Of a stretch of DNA of 45,273 nt, positions 8,573-17,184 are shown piece by piece. The position numbers and the translations under genes were made by a program. Source of the DNA: Peptostreptococcaceae bacterium (GTDB lineage: Bacteria; Bacillota; Clostridia; Peptostreptococcales; Filifactoraceae); the NCBI GenBank assembly GCA_030532905.1, contig JAUNKE010000010.1, positions 1 through 45,273 of the forward strand, written 5' to 3'. The number at the start of each line of letters is the position of its first letter. Within the stretch, counting starts at the first letter, position 1. Below the pieces are notes generated by a model. That model searched no databases and was not told the origin of the DNA. It was given only the letters and a program-made list of their open reading frames with translations.

Positions 8573-9547
8573 TCAGTCCAAAATCATCGATTCGCCGATG
8601 AAACATCGCAAAATATTCGGCTCTTCAAATTCTTTTTTGCCGACCCCATAACCGATTTTATCCCACACAGCCATCGGCATCTGCCTGAACTCGTTGACGA
8701 AGTATTTGAGCAAGCTCGCGCCGGTCGGTGTGCAAAGTTCTCCCTTGACATCCTTGCTGTAAATCGGAATACCGCGTAAAATTTCAGCAGTCGCCGGCGT
8801 CGGAATCGGCAATTTGCCATGCGCCGTCTTTACTTTTCCGTATCCTACATGAATCGGGGTCGCAATAATTTTATCGACTTCCAGCTCATCTATCGCCAAG
8901 CAAACCGCCACAATGTCGAAAACCGCGTCCTTCTCTCCCAGTTCATGAAAATGAATCTGCGATACTTCCATATTATGTGCCTTCGCTTCCGCCTCAGCGA
9001 TAATCTGATAAACTTCCTTCGCCTGAGATTTTATAATTTCGTCAACATCCAATGTGTCGATTATCTTTCCGAGACTCGCAAGGTCATTGTGGCTGTGCTC
9101 CTTATGCTCCTTATGATGTTTGCCGTCTTTATGGTGATGAGAGCGGGAATCTTTCGCAGCGATGATGAGCGGAGCCGATCCAAAATGCTCCGAATGATGA
9201 TCCTTTTTATGATGTCTCCCGCAGCATCCCTCATGATGTTCATGCGCATCCCCTTTGTGATGTTTTCCGCAACAACCCTCGTGATGCTCATGATGCTTCT
9301 TGTGTTTTTTCTCATGCTCGTGGTGGTCTTTGTGTCCACATTCCTCTTGACCGTCAAATCGAACCTTTATTCGATTCCCCGCAATTCCCATCGATGTCTT
9401 GGTTTTGCATTTTACTTCCAGATTTTCAAAGCCCAGTTGATTGAGCCGCTCGACAAATTTTTCCGGCTCCGGCATCAGTCCGATCAGCGCGCCGAGCAAC
9501 ATATCGCCGGAAGCGCCCATCGTTGTTTCAATAAATAATGTTTTCAT
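8573..9547 (-). CDS. larC1: LarC1: N-terminal half of NPN nickel chelatase with a long His/Cys-rich insert
   Basis: A 324-residue LarC N-terminal part. It begins MKTLFIETTMGASGDMLLGAL, the family hallmark, and closes with GVGKKEFEEPNILRCFIGE, just before the point where LarC2 sequence begins in fused homologues. Residues 70-153 are an extraordinary metal-binding-type insert with 27 histidines and five cysteines, including two copies of HHEGCCG[KR]HHK. Such a tract would be expected to hold nickel, the metal that LarC inserts. The ribosome site is GAGGG six bases before the ATG. A 177-base gap separates it from larB; no ORF or clear signal is visible there. Together with larC2, larB and larE it makes the NPN pathway complete except for the client enzyme LarA, which is not in the window. 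Confidence 0.93.
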   Translation of the reverse strand: MKTLFIETTMGASGDMLLGALIGLMPEPEKFVERLNQLGFENLEVKCKTKTSMGIAGNRIKVRFDGQEECGHKDHHEHEKKHKKHHEHHEGCCGKHHKGDAHEHHEGCCGRHHKKDHHSEHFGSAPLIIAAKDSRSHHHKDGKHHKEHKEHSHNDLASLGKIIDTLDVDEIIKSQAKEVYQIIAEAEAKAHNMEVSQIHFHELGEKDAVFDIVAVCLAIDELEVDKIIATPIHVGYGKVKTAHGKLPIPTPATAEILRGIPIYSKDVKGELCTPTGASLLKYFVNEFRQMPMAVWDKIGYGVGKKEFEEPNILRCFIGESMILD

Positions 9548-9724
9548 ATTCCCTCACATTTCTTTCCATTCGCTTTTTCAAACGCTGAACTCATCTTTCT
9601 ATATACCAATCGAAATTCAAATCCATTCCGATTATCATTTGCATAAAATCGCTCGAGTGAAATTCATTCGTCTTTCAACACATAAATTTCTCGCGCAAAA
9701 TAAAAATTTATTTCCTTTTTCAAA

Positions 9725-10474
9725 TTACATTTTGTTCATCATACTCGCCAAATAACCGGCTCCGAAACCGTTATCGATGTTGACAACGCTCACGCCGCTT
9801 GCGCAGGAGCAAAGCATGGACAACAATGTAGTCGCTCCTTGAAGATTTGCGCCGTAGCCTATACCGGTCGGTACCCCGATTACCGGACAGTCCGCCAACC
9901 CGCCGAGCACCGAAACCAGTGCGCCTTCCATCCCCGCCACCGCAATGATGACGCGCGCGCTCATTATAAGCGGCAGATTGGACAACAGGCGATGCAATCC
10001 CGCCACGCCGACATCATAGAGTCTTTGCACTTCGTTTCCGAAAGTTTCCGCTGTAATCGCCGCCTCTTCCGCCACCGGAATATCGCTCGTGCCCGCAGTC
10101 ACGACAAGAATATATCCTTTGTCACAAATATCGATGGGCGATGGGTTGACGATGGCAATTTTTGCCGCCGAGTGATATATCATGTCAAAGGCGAAATGCA
10201 GTTGCTCCGCTTTCTCCTCACTCAATCGAGTCACCAAGATATTCTTTTCCGCCTTGCTCATATTTTCCAAAATACCTTTCAGCTGCTCCACGCTCTTTCC
10301 TTCGCCGAAAATCACTTCGGAAAATCCCTGTCTCAATTTTCGATGCGTATCCGGCTGTGCAAAACCGAGATTTTCAAAACCTTTTTCAAAGGGCTGCATC
10401 TTCAGCTCGAGCAAAGCCTCTTCCGGAGACTTCCTGCCTTCCGATACCGCCCTCAGCAATGCCATCGTATCCAT
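9725..10474 (-). CDS. larB: LarB: pyridinium-3,5-biscarboxylate mononucleotide synthase
   Basis: LarB carboxylates and hydrolyses nicotinate adenine dinucleotide in the first NPN step. The 249-residue protein has the normal length and a C-terminal PurE-like domain (GTSDIPVAEEAAITA, then GGLADCPVIGVPTGIGYG). The conserved cysteine near the C terminus lies in SCASGVSVVNIDNGFGAG. It starts 10 bases after larE with ribosome site AAAGGAG, so the two are translated from the same message. Confidence 0.95.
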   Translation of the reverse strand: MDTMALLRAVSEGRKSPEEALLELKMQPFEKGFENLGFAQPDTHRKLRQGFSEVIFGEGKSVEQLKGILENMSKAEKNILVTRLSEEKAEQLHFAFDMIYHSAAKIAIVNPSPIDICDKGYILVVTAGTSDIPVAEEAAITAETFGNEVQRLYDVGVAGLHRLLSNLPLIMSARVIIAVAGMEGALVSVLGGLADCPVIGVPTGIGYGANLQGATTLLSMLCSCASGVSVVNIDNGFGAGYLASMMNKM

Positions 10475-10484
10475 AATTCTCCTT

Positions 10485-11222
10485 TCATCGAGGCTCTAAA
10501 TCCAACAATACTTTGTCGAAAGCAATTTGGTCGATTATCCGCTGTCGATTGTCGATTGCTTTTTGCATCTGCTCCTCGCGAATCTCCAAACGCGCATAAT
10601 CGCCAAGCACTCGCACGCGAAAATCATAAAATCCCATGTCAAACAAAACCCGCTCCGAGCGCTCGACTTTTTGAAGCATTTCCTTCTCCAGCTTCATTCC
10701 ACTTGGAATTCTCGTTGCAAGACAGGCATAAGCCGCTTTGTCCCAAGTAAAAAGATTGGCCTCTTTCGAAAGAGCTCGAATCTGTGCCTTCGTCAAATTC
10801 GCCATTCGAAGCGGCGATAAAATTCCCATCTCCTCAAGCGCTTTCATCCCCGGTCGCTCATTCGGGTCATCATCGGCATTGGAGCCGTCTATCACCACAT
10901 TGTACCCGTCCGCTTTCGCCATTTCATAAATTTGTCTCAGACCGGTATTTTTACAATGATAGCATCTTTGCTCATCATTTTGAACGATTTGAGGATTATC
11001 TAAAGAAGAAGCTGTCTTAATAATGAGTTTTACACCCAGTTCTTTTGCTAAATTCCTCGCGTCTTCCAATTCAAATTCCGGTTGAAATTCCGTTTTGAGA
11101 TAGTATGGCTGAACATGAGCACCATAATGAAGAGCCGCATATAGCAAATACGACGAATCCACTCCGCCTGAAAAACAAAGTGCCACCTTCCGATTTTTCG
11201 AAAAAAATTCTTCTAAAGTCAT
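10485..11222 (-). CDS. larE: LarE: ATP-dependent sulfur transferase of NPN synthesis, three-cysteine type
   Basis: LarE adenylates the biscarboxylate precursor and replaces carboxylate oxygens with sulfur. The 245-residue protein has the PP-loop SGGVDSS near the N terminus. It contains RCYHCK (a CxxC pair) and AYACLATRIPSG, whose cysteine aligns with the sacrificial Cys176 of L. plantarum LarE. Homologues with all three cysteines, such as that of Thermotoga maritima, bind a [4Fe-4S] cluster and are believed to act catalytically rather than sacrificially. This protein therefore looks like the iron-sulfur type. It is the first gene of the operon, directly downstream of a promoter, with ribosome site AGGAGGGAG. 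Confidence 0.94.
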   Translation of the reverse strand: MTLEEFFSKNRKVALCFSGGVDSSYLLYAALHYGAHVQPYYLKTEFQPEFELEDARNLAKELGVKLIIKTASSLDNPQIVQNDEQRCYHCKNTGLRQIYEMAKADGYNVVIDGSNADDDPNERPGMKALEEMGILSPLRMANLTKAQIRALSKEANLFTWDKAAYACLATRIPSGMKLEKEMLQKVERSERVLFDMGFYDFRVRVLGDYARLEIREEQMQKAIDNRQRIIDQIAFDKVLLDLEPR

Positions 11223-11244
11223 ACTCCCTCCTCACTCCTTCTTT

Positions 11245-11273
11245 ATAATAGCATAGAGCATGCTTTCGAACAA
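11245..11273 (-). promoter_or_regulatory. Promoter of the lar operon
   Basis: On the minus strand TTGTTC, 17 bases, TATTAT with a TG extension. It lies immediately after the terminator of the upstream gene and about 20 bases before larE. Confidence 0.55.
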
Positions 11274-11297
11274 GAAAAAGAGCGGTTGCCCGCTCTT
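11274..11297 (-). terminator. Terminator of the copper-amine-oxidase-fold gene
   Basis: Perfect eight-pair stem AAGAGCGG/CCGCTCTT (11278-11285 with 11290-11297) with a four-base loop and a following T tract on the minus strand. It ends just before the stop codon at 11300. Confidence 0.85.
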
Positions 11298-11299
11298 GA

Positions 11300-12802
11300 T
11301 TATTCTTCCATTGATACGATTTTTGCTCCCTGTGGAGGTGTCAACTGTATTGCTTGCGATGTTTCTTTGGTCTTCACATCGGCATTGACAATCAGTTTGC
11401 CGAAACTTGCGTCCTCCACATTGACTGCAATTTTCGCGTCATGTTGGTCGCCCTTCATGTTGAAACTGAATTTCGTGTCGCCTGATGAAGATGCGATCAC
11501 TCCTGAAATTAACATTTCAATCCCCAAATTATCGCTATCCGTGTTGAGCAAAGTGAGTTTGTAGTTCATCTCCTTCATCGAAAGCAGTGCGGATGCATCA
11601 TGTAAATCCGGCGCATATTTCATCAATCTGGAAACAATTCCTTTCTTATCTAAAGATAGCGTATAAGAAGAACCGTTTTGAACGAATCCGTCATCTCCCA
11701 TGAAGAACATTAAAACTTTTGAAGCCTCTTGTACCTGATCATAGGTAGTTGATGCATAAGTGCTTCCAAAAGTTTCTTTCTGACTCTCCATCGACTGATA
11801 CAACAGCTCCGCCAAAGTCAGTTTTTCCGGGTTTTTCATCAATTCATCCATATAGTTCATCGAATACGGATTAGTAAGCGCGGAAGAAATTCCGGATTGT
11901 GAATCCGTCTTAAGCCAGCTTCCGCTTTCTTTTTCAAGAATTTTAGAAGCCAACTCGGATTTAAGATACATCACCGCTTTGTCGCTGTCATAAATGATTT
12001 CATGCTCCGATTTTTTAAGCGCATTGATTAACTCTTTTTCCCTGTCGGTTGCATTTTCCAAAATATCCTTCTCAAAATCACCGAAATTGACTTCGAGCTT
12101 GAATTTTCCATTGACATCCATCGCTCTTGTCAAACCGTCAAAGGAGAGTTTTCCGCCGGCTTTTTTCATCTGATTTTCATCTAAAATTTGGAAATCCGCG
12201 GAAAACTCGGCATTGGTTTGCAAAGTTTTCTTCAGATTTTGTTGCGCTACCCCTTTTTTCAAAATCGAGTTATAAATGGTAAAGTTCTTGTTGATATCAT
12301 CAAAAAACTTTTGTTTATCATAGATATTGACCTTCTCGTCATATTTTGAATACTCCACGGTCAATCCGGTCATATTCGCAATGTCGCGAACCGGAACGAA
12401 ATTTTGTCCCTTATGAGTGAAAGGCGCGGAACCGAGCATAACTTCCTGTGTCTGCCCGTCTTTTTTGACGACCGCTTTCGTTGAGCCGATGGTCATCATA
12501 ATTTCCATGTTATCAAAAGCGGCATGAATTTGCTTTGAATTTTTATCAAAGTCCACTTTTGCTCCCAAACCTTCGAACACCGCTCTGAAAGGCAGCATCG
12601 TTCTTCCGTCTTTAACAATTGCGCTCTTTGCATTTCCGCTTATAATCTTGTCATAGATTTGAACGGTCAAGCCTTCCGCATAAGAAACCTTTGCCACGGA
12701 GTTTATCTTCTTCTGCATTTCGTCAGCATACGACGGGGTGCTGAACATAACGGTTGATGTCAGCATAAAAGTAGCTGTCATCAAAGATAAAAGTTTTTTC
12801 AT
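11300..12802 (-). CDS. Exported protein with copper-amine-oxidase N-terminal-like (stalk) domain
   Basis: A 500-residue secreted protein: a signal peptide of about 26 residues (ending near YADEM), then a domain at about 45-165 matching the copper amine oxidase N-terminal fold seen in many clostridial surface proteins. Its signatures are DGRTMLPFRAVFEGLGAKV and GQNFVPVRDIANMTGLTVEY. The remaining 330 residues form a beta-rich region without recognised motifs, with many methionines but no catalytic signature. The stalk domain is a common non-catalytic surface module, so oxidase activity is not implied. No SLH or LPXTG anchor is present. It has its own terminator. The ribosome site is AGGAGG. 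Confidence 0.85.
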   Translation of the reverse strand: MKKLLSLMTATFMLTSTVMFSTPSYADEMQKKINSVAKVSYAEGLTVQIYDKIISGNAKSAIVKDGRTMLPFRAVFEGLGAKVDFDKNSKQIHAAFDNMEIMMTIGSTKAVVKKDGQTQEVMLGSAPFTHKGQNFVPVRDIANMTGLTVEYSKYDEKVNIYDKQKFFDDINKNFTIYNSILKKGVAQQNLKKTLQTNAEFSADFQILDENQMKKAGGKLSFDGLTRAMDVNGKFKLEVNFGDFEKDILENATDREKELINALKKSEHEIIYDSDKAVMYLKSELASKILEKESGSWLKTDSQSGISSALTNPYSMNYMDELMKNPEKLTLAELLYQSMESQKETFGSTYASTTYDQVQEASKVLMFFMGDDGFVQNGSSYTLSLDKKGIVSRLMKYAPDLHDASALLSMKEMNYKLTLLNTDSDNLGIEMLISGVIASSSGDTKFSFNMKGDQHDAKIAVNVEDASFGKLIVNADVKTKETSQAIQLTPPQGAKIVSMEE

Positions 12803-12840
12803 ATAGACCTCCTAAATGACTTATTTGTCTTAACATCAAC

Positions 12841-12869
12841 ATTATACCCCAAATTAGTTGATAAATAAA
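12841..12869 (-). promoter_or_regulatory. Promoter of the copper-amine-oxidase-fold gene
   Basis: TATAAT (12841-12846 read on the minus strand) with a weak TTTATT 17 bases upstream. It is divergent from the nuclease promoter at 12906. Confidence 0.45.
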
Positions 12870-12905
12870 CTGATGAAAATTTGTTTTTTCAAAAATTACA
12901 ACAGC

Positions 12906-12935
12906 TTGCGATATTTCATTGATTTTTGATATAAT
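12906..12935 (+). promoter_or_regulatory. Promoter of the beta-CASP nuclease gene
   Basis: TTGCGA, 18 bases, TATAAT on the plus strand. The start would be near 12942, about 70 bases before the chosen ATG, so the longer open frame from 12951 would leave almost no leader. Confidence 0.5.
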
Positions 12936-13010
12936 AAATGAGACATCTAAGTGGAGCTTGGTAATGTGACAAATATTTTTTTGCGTACAAACGCATGGTT
13001 AGGAGGCTTT

Positions 13011-14609
13011 ATGAAAATAGCTTTTTATGGGGCGGCAAGAGCCGTTACCGGAAGTTGTCACTATCTGGAAGCGAATGGTAAAAAGATGTTGATTGACTGC
13101 GGCTTGCAACAGGGGATGGATGCCAACAATCATCAGGAGTTTCCATTTGCGGTAAATGAAATCGATTATGTATTTTTAACCCATGCACATATTGACCACT
13201 CGGGGAGATTGCCTCTTTTGGCGAAACAAGGTTTCGAAGGCAAGGTATTTTGTACTTCCGCAACCGAAGATTTGTGCAATATTATGCTTAGAGATTCCGC
13301 TCATATTCAGGAATTTGAGGCGGAGTGGAGAAATCGAAAAGGAAAACGACTCGGGCAGGAGCATAAGGAGCCTTTATACACGATGGCGGATGCGGAAGCC
13401 ATCATCTCCCGACTCGAGCCTTGTCCATATAATCAGATTTTGGACATCGATGAAGGAATCCAAATTCGATTCAAAGATATCGGACATTTGCTCGGCTCAT
13501 CCTGCATCGAAGTGTGGCTTACCGAAGGCGGCATCAGTAAAAAAATTGTATTTTCGGGAGACATCGGAAATATCAATATGCCGCTGATTAAAGACCCGAG
13601 CTTTGTCGATGACGCGGACTATGTCGTCGTCGAATCAACTTACGGTGACAGGCTTCACAATCGTCCGCCGGATTATGCCGTAGAGCTTGCGAAAGTGATA
13701 CAAGAAACCTTCGACCGCGGCGGCAATGTCGTCATTCCGTCGTTTGCGGTGGGAAGAACACAGGAATTGCTCTACTTTATACGAAAAATCAAAGAGCAGA
13801 ACATCATCAAAAATCACGGCGTTTTTGATGTATATGTCGATTCGCCGTTGGCGAGTGAAGCCACGAAGCTTTTTGATGAAAACAAATGGGAAAATTATGA
13901 TGAAGAAGCGATGGAGCTGGTAAAGAGCGGAATCAACCCGATTGCATTTGACGGACTTCATCTGTCGGTTACCGCCGATGAGTCGCGCGCAATCAACTTT
14001 ATCAATACGCCGAAAGTAATCATCTCCGCATCCGGTATGGCGGAAGCCGGACGAATCAAACATCACCTGAAGCACAATTTGTGGCGTCCCGAATCCACCA
14101 TCGTCTTTGTCGGCTATCAGGCGCATGGCACGACCGGGCGAGCGATTTTGGAAGGTGCACCGGTGATTAAACTTTTCGGAGAAGAAATCACGGTTCGTGC
14201 CAATATCGTAAAATTGGAGGGCATCTCCGGTCACGCCGACCAACAGGGTTTGCTCGGATGGCTGGAACATTTTTCAAAAAAACCGGAGCGGATTTTCGTC
14301 GTTCATGGTGAAGAAGAAGTTGCGGAACATTTTTCCACACTGATAAAAGAGAAAATCGGTGTTGAAGCGACGGTTCCTTTCTATACCCAAATGCACAGTC
14401 TGTACGACGGCTCTATGATTCGTGAAGGAGTTGTCGTTGAAAAACCGCAGCGCACAATGCGTACCGAAGAAAATACACCTTATGGAAAACTTCTTCAGGC
14501 TTTGCGCAGCTTGGATAAGGCGGTCAGCAACAACAAAGGCGGTGCGAACCGAGACCTCAACCAATTTGCGCAGGAAATTCTCGATCTCGTCGCCAAATGG
14601 GATCGCTAA
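13011..14609 (+). CDS. Metallo-beta-lactamase / beta-CASP RNA-processing nuclease
   Basis: A 532-residue zinc-dependent nuclease of the beta-CASP (CPSF/RMMBL) group. Visible motifs are THAHIDHSG (His58, His60, Asp62, His63), SGDIGN, ESTYGDR, the beta-CASP segment SFAVGRTQELLYFI, and PKVIISASGMAEAGRIKHHL through GYQAHGTTGRAIL, ending with ISGHADQQGL. Such proteins cut RNA as endo- or 5'-exonucleases; some related archaeal and bacterial members are ribonucleases J-like. The start is the internal ATG with AGGAGG five bases upstream; the first 20 codons of the longer frame lack a ribosome site. A four-base-loop hairpin terminator follows. Confidence 0.92.
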   Translation: MKIAFYGAARAVTGSCHYLEANGKKMLIDCGLQQGMDANNHQEFPFAVNEIDYVFLTHAHIDHSGRLPLLAKQGFEGKVFCTSATEDLCNIMLRDSAHIQEFEAEWRNRKGKRLGQEHKEPLYTMADAEAIISRLEPCPYNQILDIDEGIQIRFKDIGHLLGSSCIEVWLTEGGISKKIVFSGDIGNINMPLIKDPSFVDDADYVVVESTYGDRLHNRPPDYAVELAKVIQETFDRGGNVVIPSFAVGRTQELLYFIRKIKEQNIIKNHGVFDVYVDSPLASEATKLFDENKWENYDEEAMELVKSGINPIAFDGLHLSVTADESRAINFINTPKVIISASGMAEAGRIKHHLKHNLWRPESTIVFVGYQAHGTTGRAILEGAPVIKLFGEEITVRANIVKLEGISGHADQQGLLGWLEHFSKKPERIFVVHGEEEVAEHFSTLIKEKIGVEATVPFYTQMHSLYDGSMIREGVVVEKPQRTMRTEENTPYGKLLQALRSLDKAVSNNKGGANRDLNQFAQEILDLVAKWDR

Positions 14610-14660
14610 GTTGAATTTTTTACAACAATACGGTAAAATACTTTTCGGAAAAGATCTTAA

Positions 14661-14700
14661 AAAAAATGGCAAACTCGTAAGAGCAAGCCATTTTTTATAT
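14661..14700. terminator. Bidirectional-type terminator after the beta-CASP gene
   Basis: AAAAAATGGC pairs with GCCATTTTTT (14661-14670 with 14687-14696), and an inner CTC/GAG stem closes a four-base loop. The T run on the plus strand ends the nuclease transcript. Confidence 0.75.
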
Positions 14701-14734
14701 GCTGATTTATACCCATTAAAAATCATTTTTTCAT

Positions 14735-14772
14735 TAAAAAAGCCGCTGCAAAAAGCTCATTTCGCAACAGCT
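14735..14772 (-). terminator. Terminator of the QueG-like gene
   Basis: A 13-pair stem with three G-U pairs (14741-14753 with 14760-14772) is followed by a T run when read on the minus strand. It lies 10 bases after the stop at 14783. Confidence 0.75.
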
Positions 14773-14782
14773 CCTTTTCATA

Positions 14783-15535
14783 TTAAAATTTTTCAAAACG
14801 ACATCTCGCATTCGCCACGCATTTCCCGCAAACTCGGATATTCCCTAAATCGCGATAGATAATTTGGTTGTCCTTCATGTGCTCCATGCATTTTTGCTTA
14901 TCGAAGCCGTCCACCGTCAACGCTCCTCGCGGACATGCATCGATGCAATCGGTACAGGATTTATCCACTTTATAAAGGCAATACTCTTTTTCCGGTCTTG
15001 GCGTCGGCTCGATTTTGAGCTCGGTAATGACGGAGCCGAATCGTCCCGCACATCCTTTTTCCGTAATGATTAAACGATTCATCCCGAAGGTTCCCATGCC
15101 CGCAATATATGCGATATGGCGCTGAGAATAATTTCCCGAATCCGTCGCTCTGTCCAAATTTTTTCCTTGCGGCAGAATGGTCGCATATCCCTTTTTTTCC
15201 AAACGCTCTTTGATTGCCAATCCCAAATTATCAATCAGACGATTGGTTTCAATATATGCAAATGCCCAATCTCTCGATGCAATTTTTCCCGACTGATTCG
15301 ACAAAACGGTCTCTTCTTCAAAAGGGACAAAATAGGAGATAACCGTATTCGCGCTCGCCAATGAAGTCAGCGGAGAAATATGGTCTTGACCGACGATATT
15401 TTTAAGTTCATCGAACAATTCGTCATGCGCATCGGCATAACAAATCAGCGGTTCCTGCCAATTGGTTATCGTCCGCTCTTTCTTTTTATATTCCCGAACA
15501 TATTTTCTTATAAAATTCTCAAGACTCTTTTTCAT
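14783..15535 (-). CDS. Short epoxyqueuosine-reductase-like 4Fe-4S protein
   Basis: A 250-residue cytoplasmic iron-sulfur protein related to QueG. It has RHIAYIAGMGTFGMNRLIIT and GSVITELKI, typical of the QueG-like domain, then CTDCIDACP (C-x2-C-x3-CP) and a second set of cysteines (Cys in KQKCMEHM, VCGKC and NARC), which should hold two [4Fe-4S] clusters. It is much shorter than true QueG (about 310-380 residues) and ends right after the last cysteines, so it lacks the C-terminal repeat region. Short relatives are common in anaerobes and have no proven function, so I would not call it queG. It is monocistronic with its own promoter and terminator. Confidence 0.8.
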   Translation of the reverse strand: MKKSLENFIRKYVREYKKKERTITNWQEPLICYADAHDELFDELKNIVGQDHISPLTSLASANTVISYFVPFEEETVLSNQSGKIASRDWAFAYIETNRLIDNLGLAIKERLEKKGYATILPQGKNLDRATDSGNYSQRHIAYIAGMGTFGMNRLIITEKGCAGRFGSVITELKIEPTPRPEKEYCLYKVDKSCTDCIDACPRGALTVDGFDKQKCMEHMKDNQIIYRDLGNIRVCGKCVANARCRFEKF

Positions 15536-15560
15536 ACTTCCTCCAAAATCCCTCTCTACT

Positions 15561-15589
15561 AAAATACCATAGAAAAATATTTTTGTAAA
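15561..15589 (-). promoter_or_regulatory. Promoter of the QueG-like gene
   Basis: TTTACA, 17 bases, TATTTT with a TGG extension on the minus strand, about 25 bases upstream of the start codon. Confidence 0.45.
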
Positions 15590-15731
15590 TCGTTTCAGAG
15601 AAAGTTATATCCCGCTAATTTCAGTTAGTTGAGCGTAATCACAAGGCAAAAAATCCGCTTCAAAATCGAATAACCGATAGCTTATTTCGCTTTGTTTTTT
15701 GAAAAATGACGATATTTTTGAGCACGCTGAT

Positions 15732-16868
15732 TTATTGAAACTCTTCGCCATCCAAATAGACGCAAACCACATCCAAATTTTTGTCCAGCACCGTCAAATC
15801 CGCCGCTCGCCCGATGGCTATCTTTCCCGCAACATTATCGATTCCGACCGATTTTGCCGGAACGATCGTCGCCATTTGAATCGCTTCCCAAACGGATGCG
15901 ATGCCCCAATGAACCACATTTTTAACGGCATCTTTCAACAACAAAATCGAGCCCGCCAAGCTTCCGTTATCCATCTTCGCGGTTCCGTCTTTTACATGCA
16001 CGGCAAAATCTCCAAGTTTATAATCTCCATCCGGCATACAGGTCGCACTCATACAATCCGTTACCAAGACGGTCGAAGAGGGTTTTCTCATGCCGACTAC
16101 GACCTGAGCCGCTGCCGGATGCACATGATGCCCGTCACAAATCAGCTCGGCAAATACATTTTGCAGCGTCAATCCCGCTCCGACCATTCCGGGATTTCGG
16201 TGATGAAGCGGACTCATCGCATTATACATATGCACGAAGATGCTCGCGCCCTGCTCCACCGCGGATTTCGCCTGCTCGTAAGTCGCATCGGAATGTCCGA
16301 GTGCAATATGAACGCCCATTTTTTTTGCATGCCTTATGAACTCCGGAGCACCTTCCCGCTCCGGAGCAACGGCAATCTTAATCGGCAAACCGTCCGCAAG
16401 CTCAACCCAATGTTTCAGCAAATCGATTTGGGGATCCTTGAAATATTCCGGATTCTGAGCGCCTTTATACTTTTCAACAAAAAACGGGCCTTCGAGAAAA
16501 ATTCCGCCAATCTTTGCCCCGCGAGCCTCGCGATAATTTTGAGCAATATTTATGATGGCTCTGTCGGTATCTTCGTTGGAGGCGGTCAAGGTCGTCGGCA
16601 AAAAAGTAGTCACCCCGACATGTGCGGCGGCTCTTGAAATAGCCAGCAAGCCTTCCCGATCCGCATCCATAACATCATGCCCGACCATTCCGTGAATATG
16701 GGTATCCACAAATCCGGGCGCCACAATATGCTCGCTGTGGTCAATAAAAGGCATCCCCTCCGGCATCGTTTCCAAAATGCCGGCGATTTTTCCATCCTTT
16801 ATTTCGATAATCGCATTTTCCAATATTCTATCTTCAAGCACAACGGCTTTCGCTTTAATATATTTCAT
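15732..16868 (-). CDS. nagA: N-acetylglucosamine-6-phosphate deacetylase
   Basis: NagA removes acetate from GlcNAc-6-phosphate, feeding amino-sugar catabolism and cell-wall recycling. The 378-residue amidohydrolase has GFVDTHIHGMVGHDVMDAD (metal-binding HxH), the metal-ligand glutamate in FLEGPFF, the histidine pair region GHSDATYEQAK, HMYNAMSPLHHRNPG and the catalytic Asp in VTDCMSA. I place the start at the ATG giving MKYIKAK, which matches the usual family length; the open frame extends 33 codons further upstream without a ribosome site. An ATG six codons earlier is a possible alternative. No nagB or transport gene is adjacent. Confidence 0.93.
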   Translation of the reverse strand: MKYIKAKAVVLEDRILENAIIEIKDGKIAGILETMPEGMPFIDHSEHIVAPGFVDTHIHGMVGHDVMDADREGLLAISRAAAHVGVTTFLPTTLTASNEDTDRAIINIAQNYREARGAKIGGIFLEGPFFVEKYKGAQNPEYFKDPQIDLLKHWVELADGLPIKIAVAPEREGAPEFIRHAKKMGVHIALGHSDATYEQAKSAVEQGASIFVHMYNAMSPLHHRNPGMVGAGLTLQNVFAELICDGHHVHPAAAQVVVGMRKPSSTVLVTDCMSATCMPDGDYKLGDFAVHVKDGTAKMDNGSLAGSILLLKDAVKNVVHWGIASVWEAIQMATIVPAKSVGIDNVAGKIAIGRAADLTVLDKNLDVVCVYLDGEEFQ

Positions 16869-17113
16869 TGTTCTTCTTTTCTCCATTTCTTTTGCGTCGT
16901 CAGAATAAATTGGCTGTAATGTGCGCATTGCAAAAATTCTATTGGAGCGCGTCAAAACTCGGCACATCGCAATCGCATTATTTCTTATTATATCGAAAGA
17001 ATAATAATTTGTGTATCATTTTTTACAGCCATTTTATAAGAATTTGCTCCTTTTCAAAAGCTGAATGTCAAACATATCAAAACGACAACATCTTCATAAA
17101 AATCGTGAAAGCT
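16869..17113 (-). other. Upstream region of nagA without a gene
   Basis: This AT-rich stretch has a TATAAT with a weak TACACA 17 bases upstream (minus strand, near 16996-17025) that may be the nagA promoter. I saw no ORF or structured element. Confidence 0.35.
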
Positions 17114-17143
17114 AAAAACGCAACCGAAATTGATTGCGTTTTT
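17114..17143 (-). terminator. Terminator of the purine permease gene
   Basis: AAAAACGCAA pairs perfectly with TTGCGTTTTT over ten bases with a ten-base loop. It is about 40 bases beyond the permease stop codon and could work in both directions. Confidence 0.8.
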
Positions 17144-17184
17144 AAGGAGAAACAATAAGATTGGTATTTGCTTTTCCATTGACA

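Noticed and set aside
7538..8573. Programmed frameshift joining LarC1 and LarC2
   Set aside because: A complete transporter gene lies between the two parts, and each has its own start codon and ribosome site.
8819..9538. Long methionine-rich ORF on the plus strand
   Set aside because: It is the antisense of larC1; its Met runs are the reverse complement of His codons in the insert.
13635..14270. 211-codon minus-strand ORF
   Set aside because: It lies entirely within the beta-CASP nuclease gene in antisense and has no ribosome site or recognisable domain.
14783..15535. True queG annotation
   Set aside because: The protein is about 60-130 residues shorter than QueG and lacks the C-terminal repeat region, so only a family-level name is supported.
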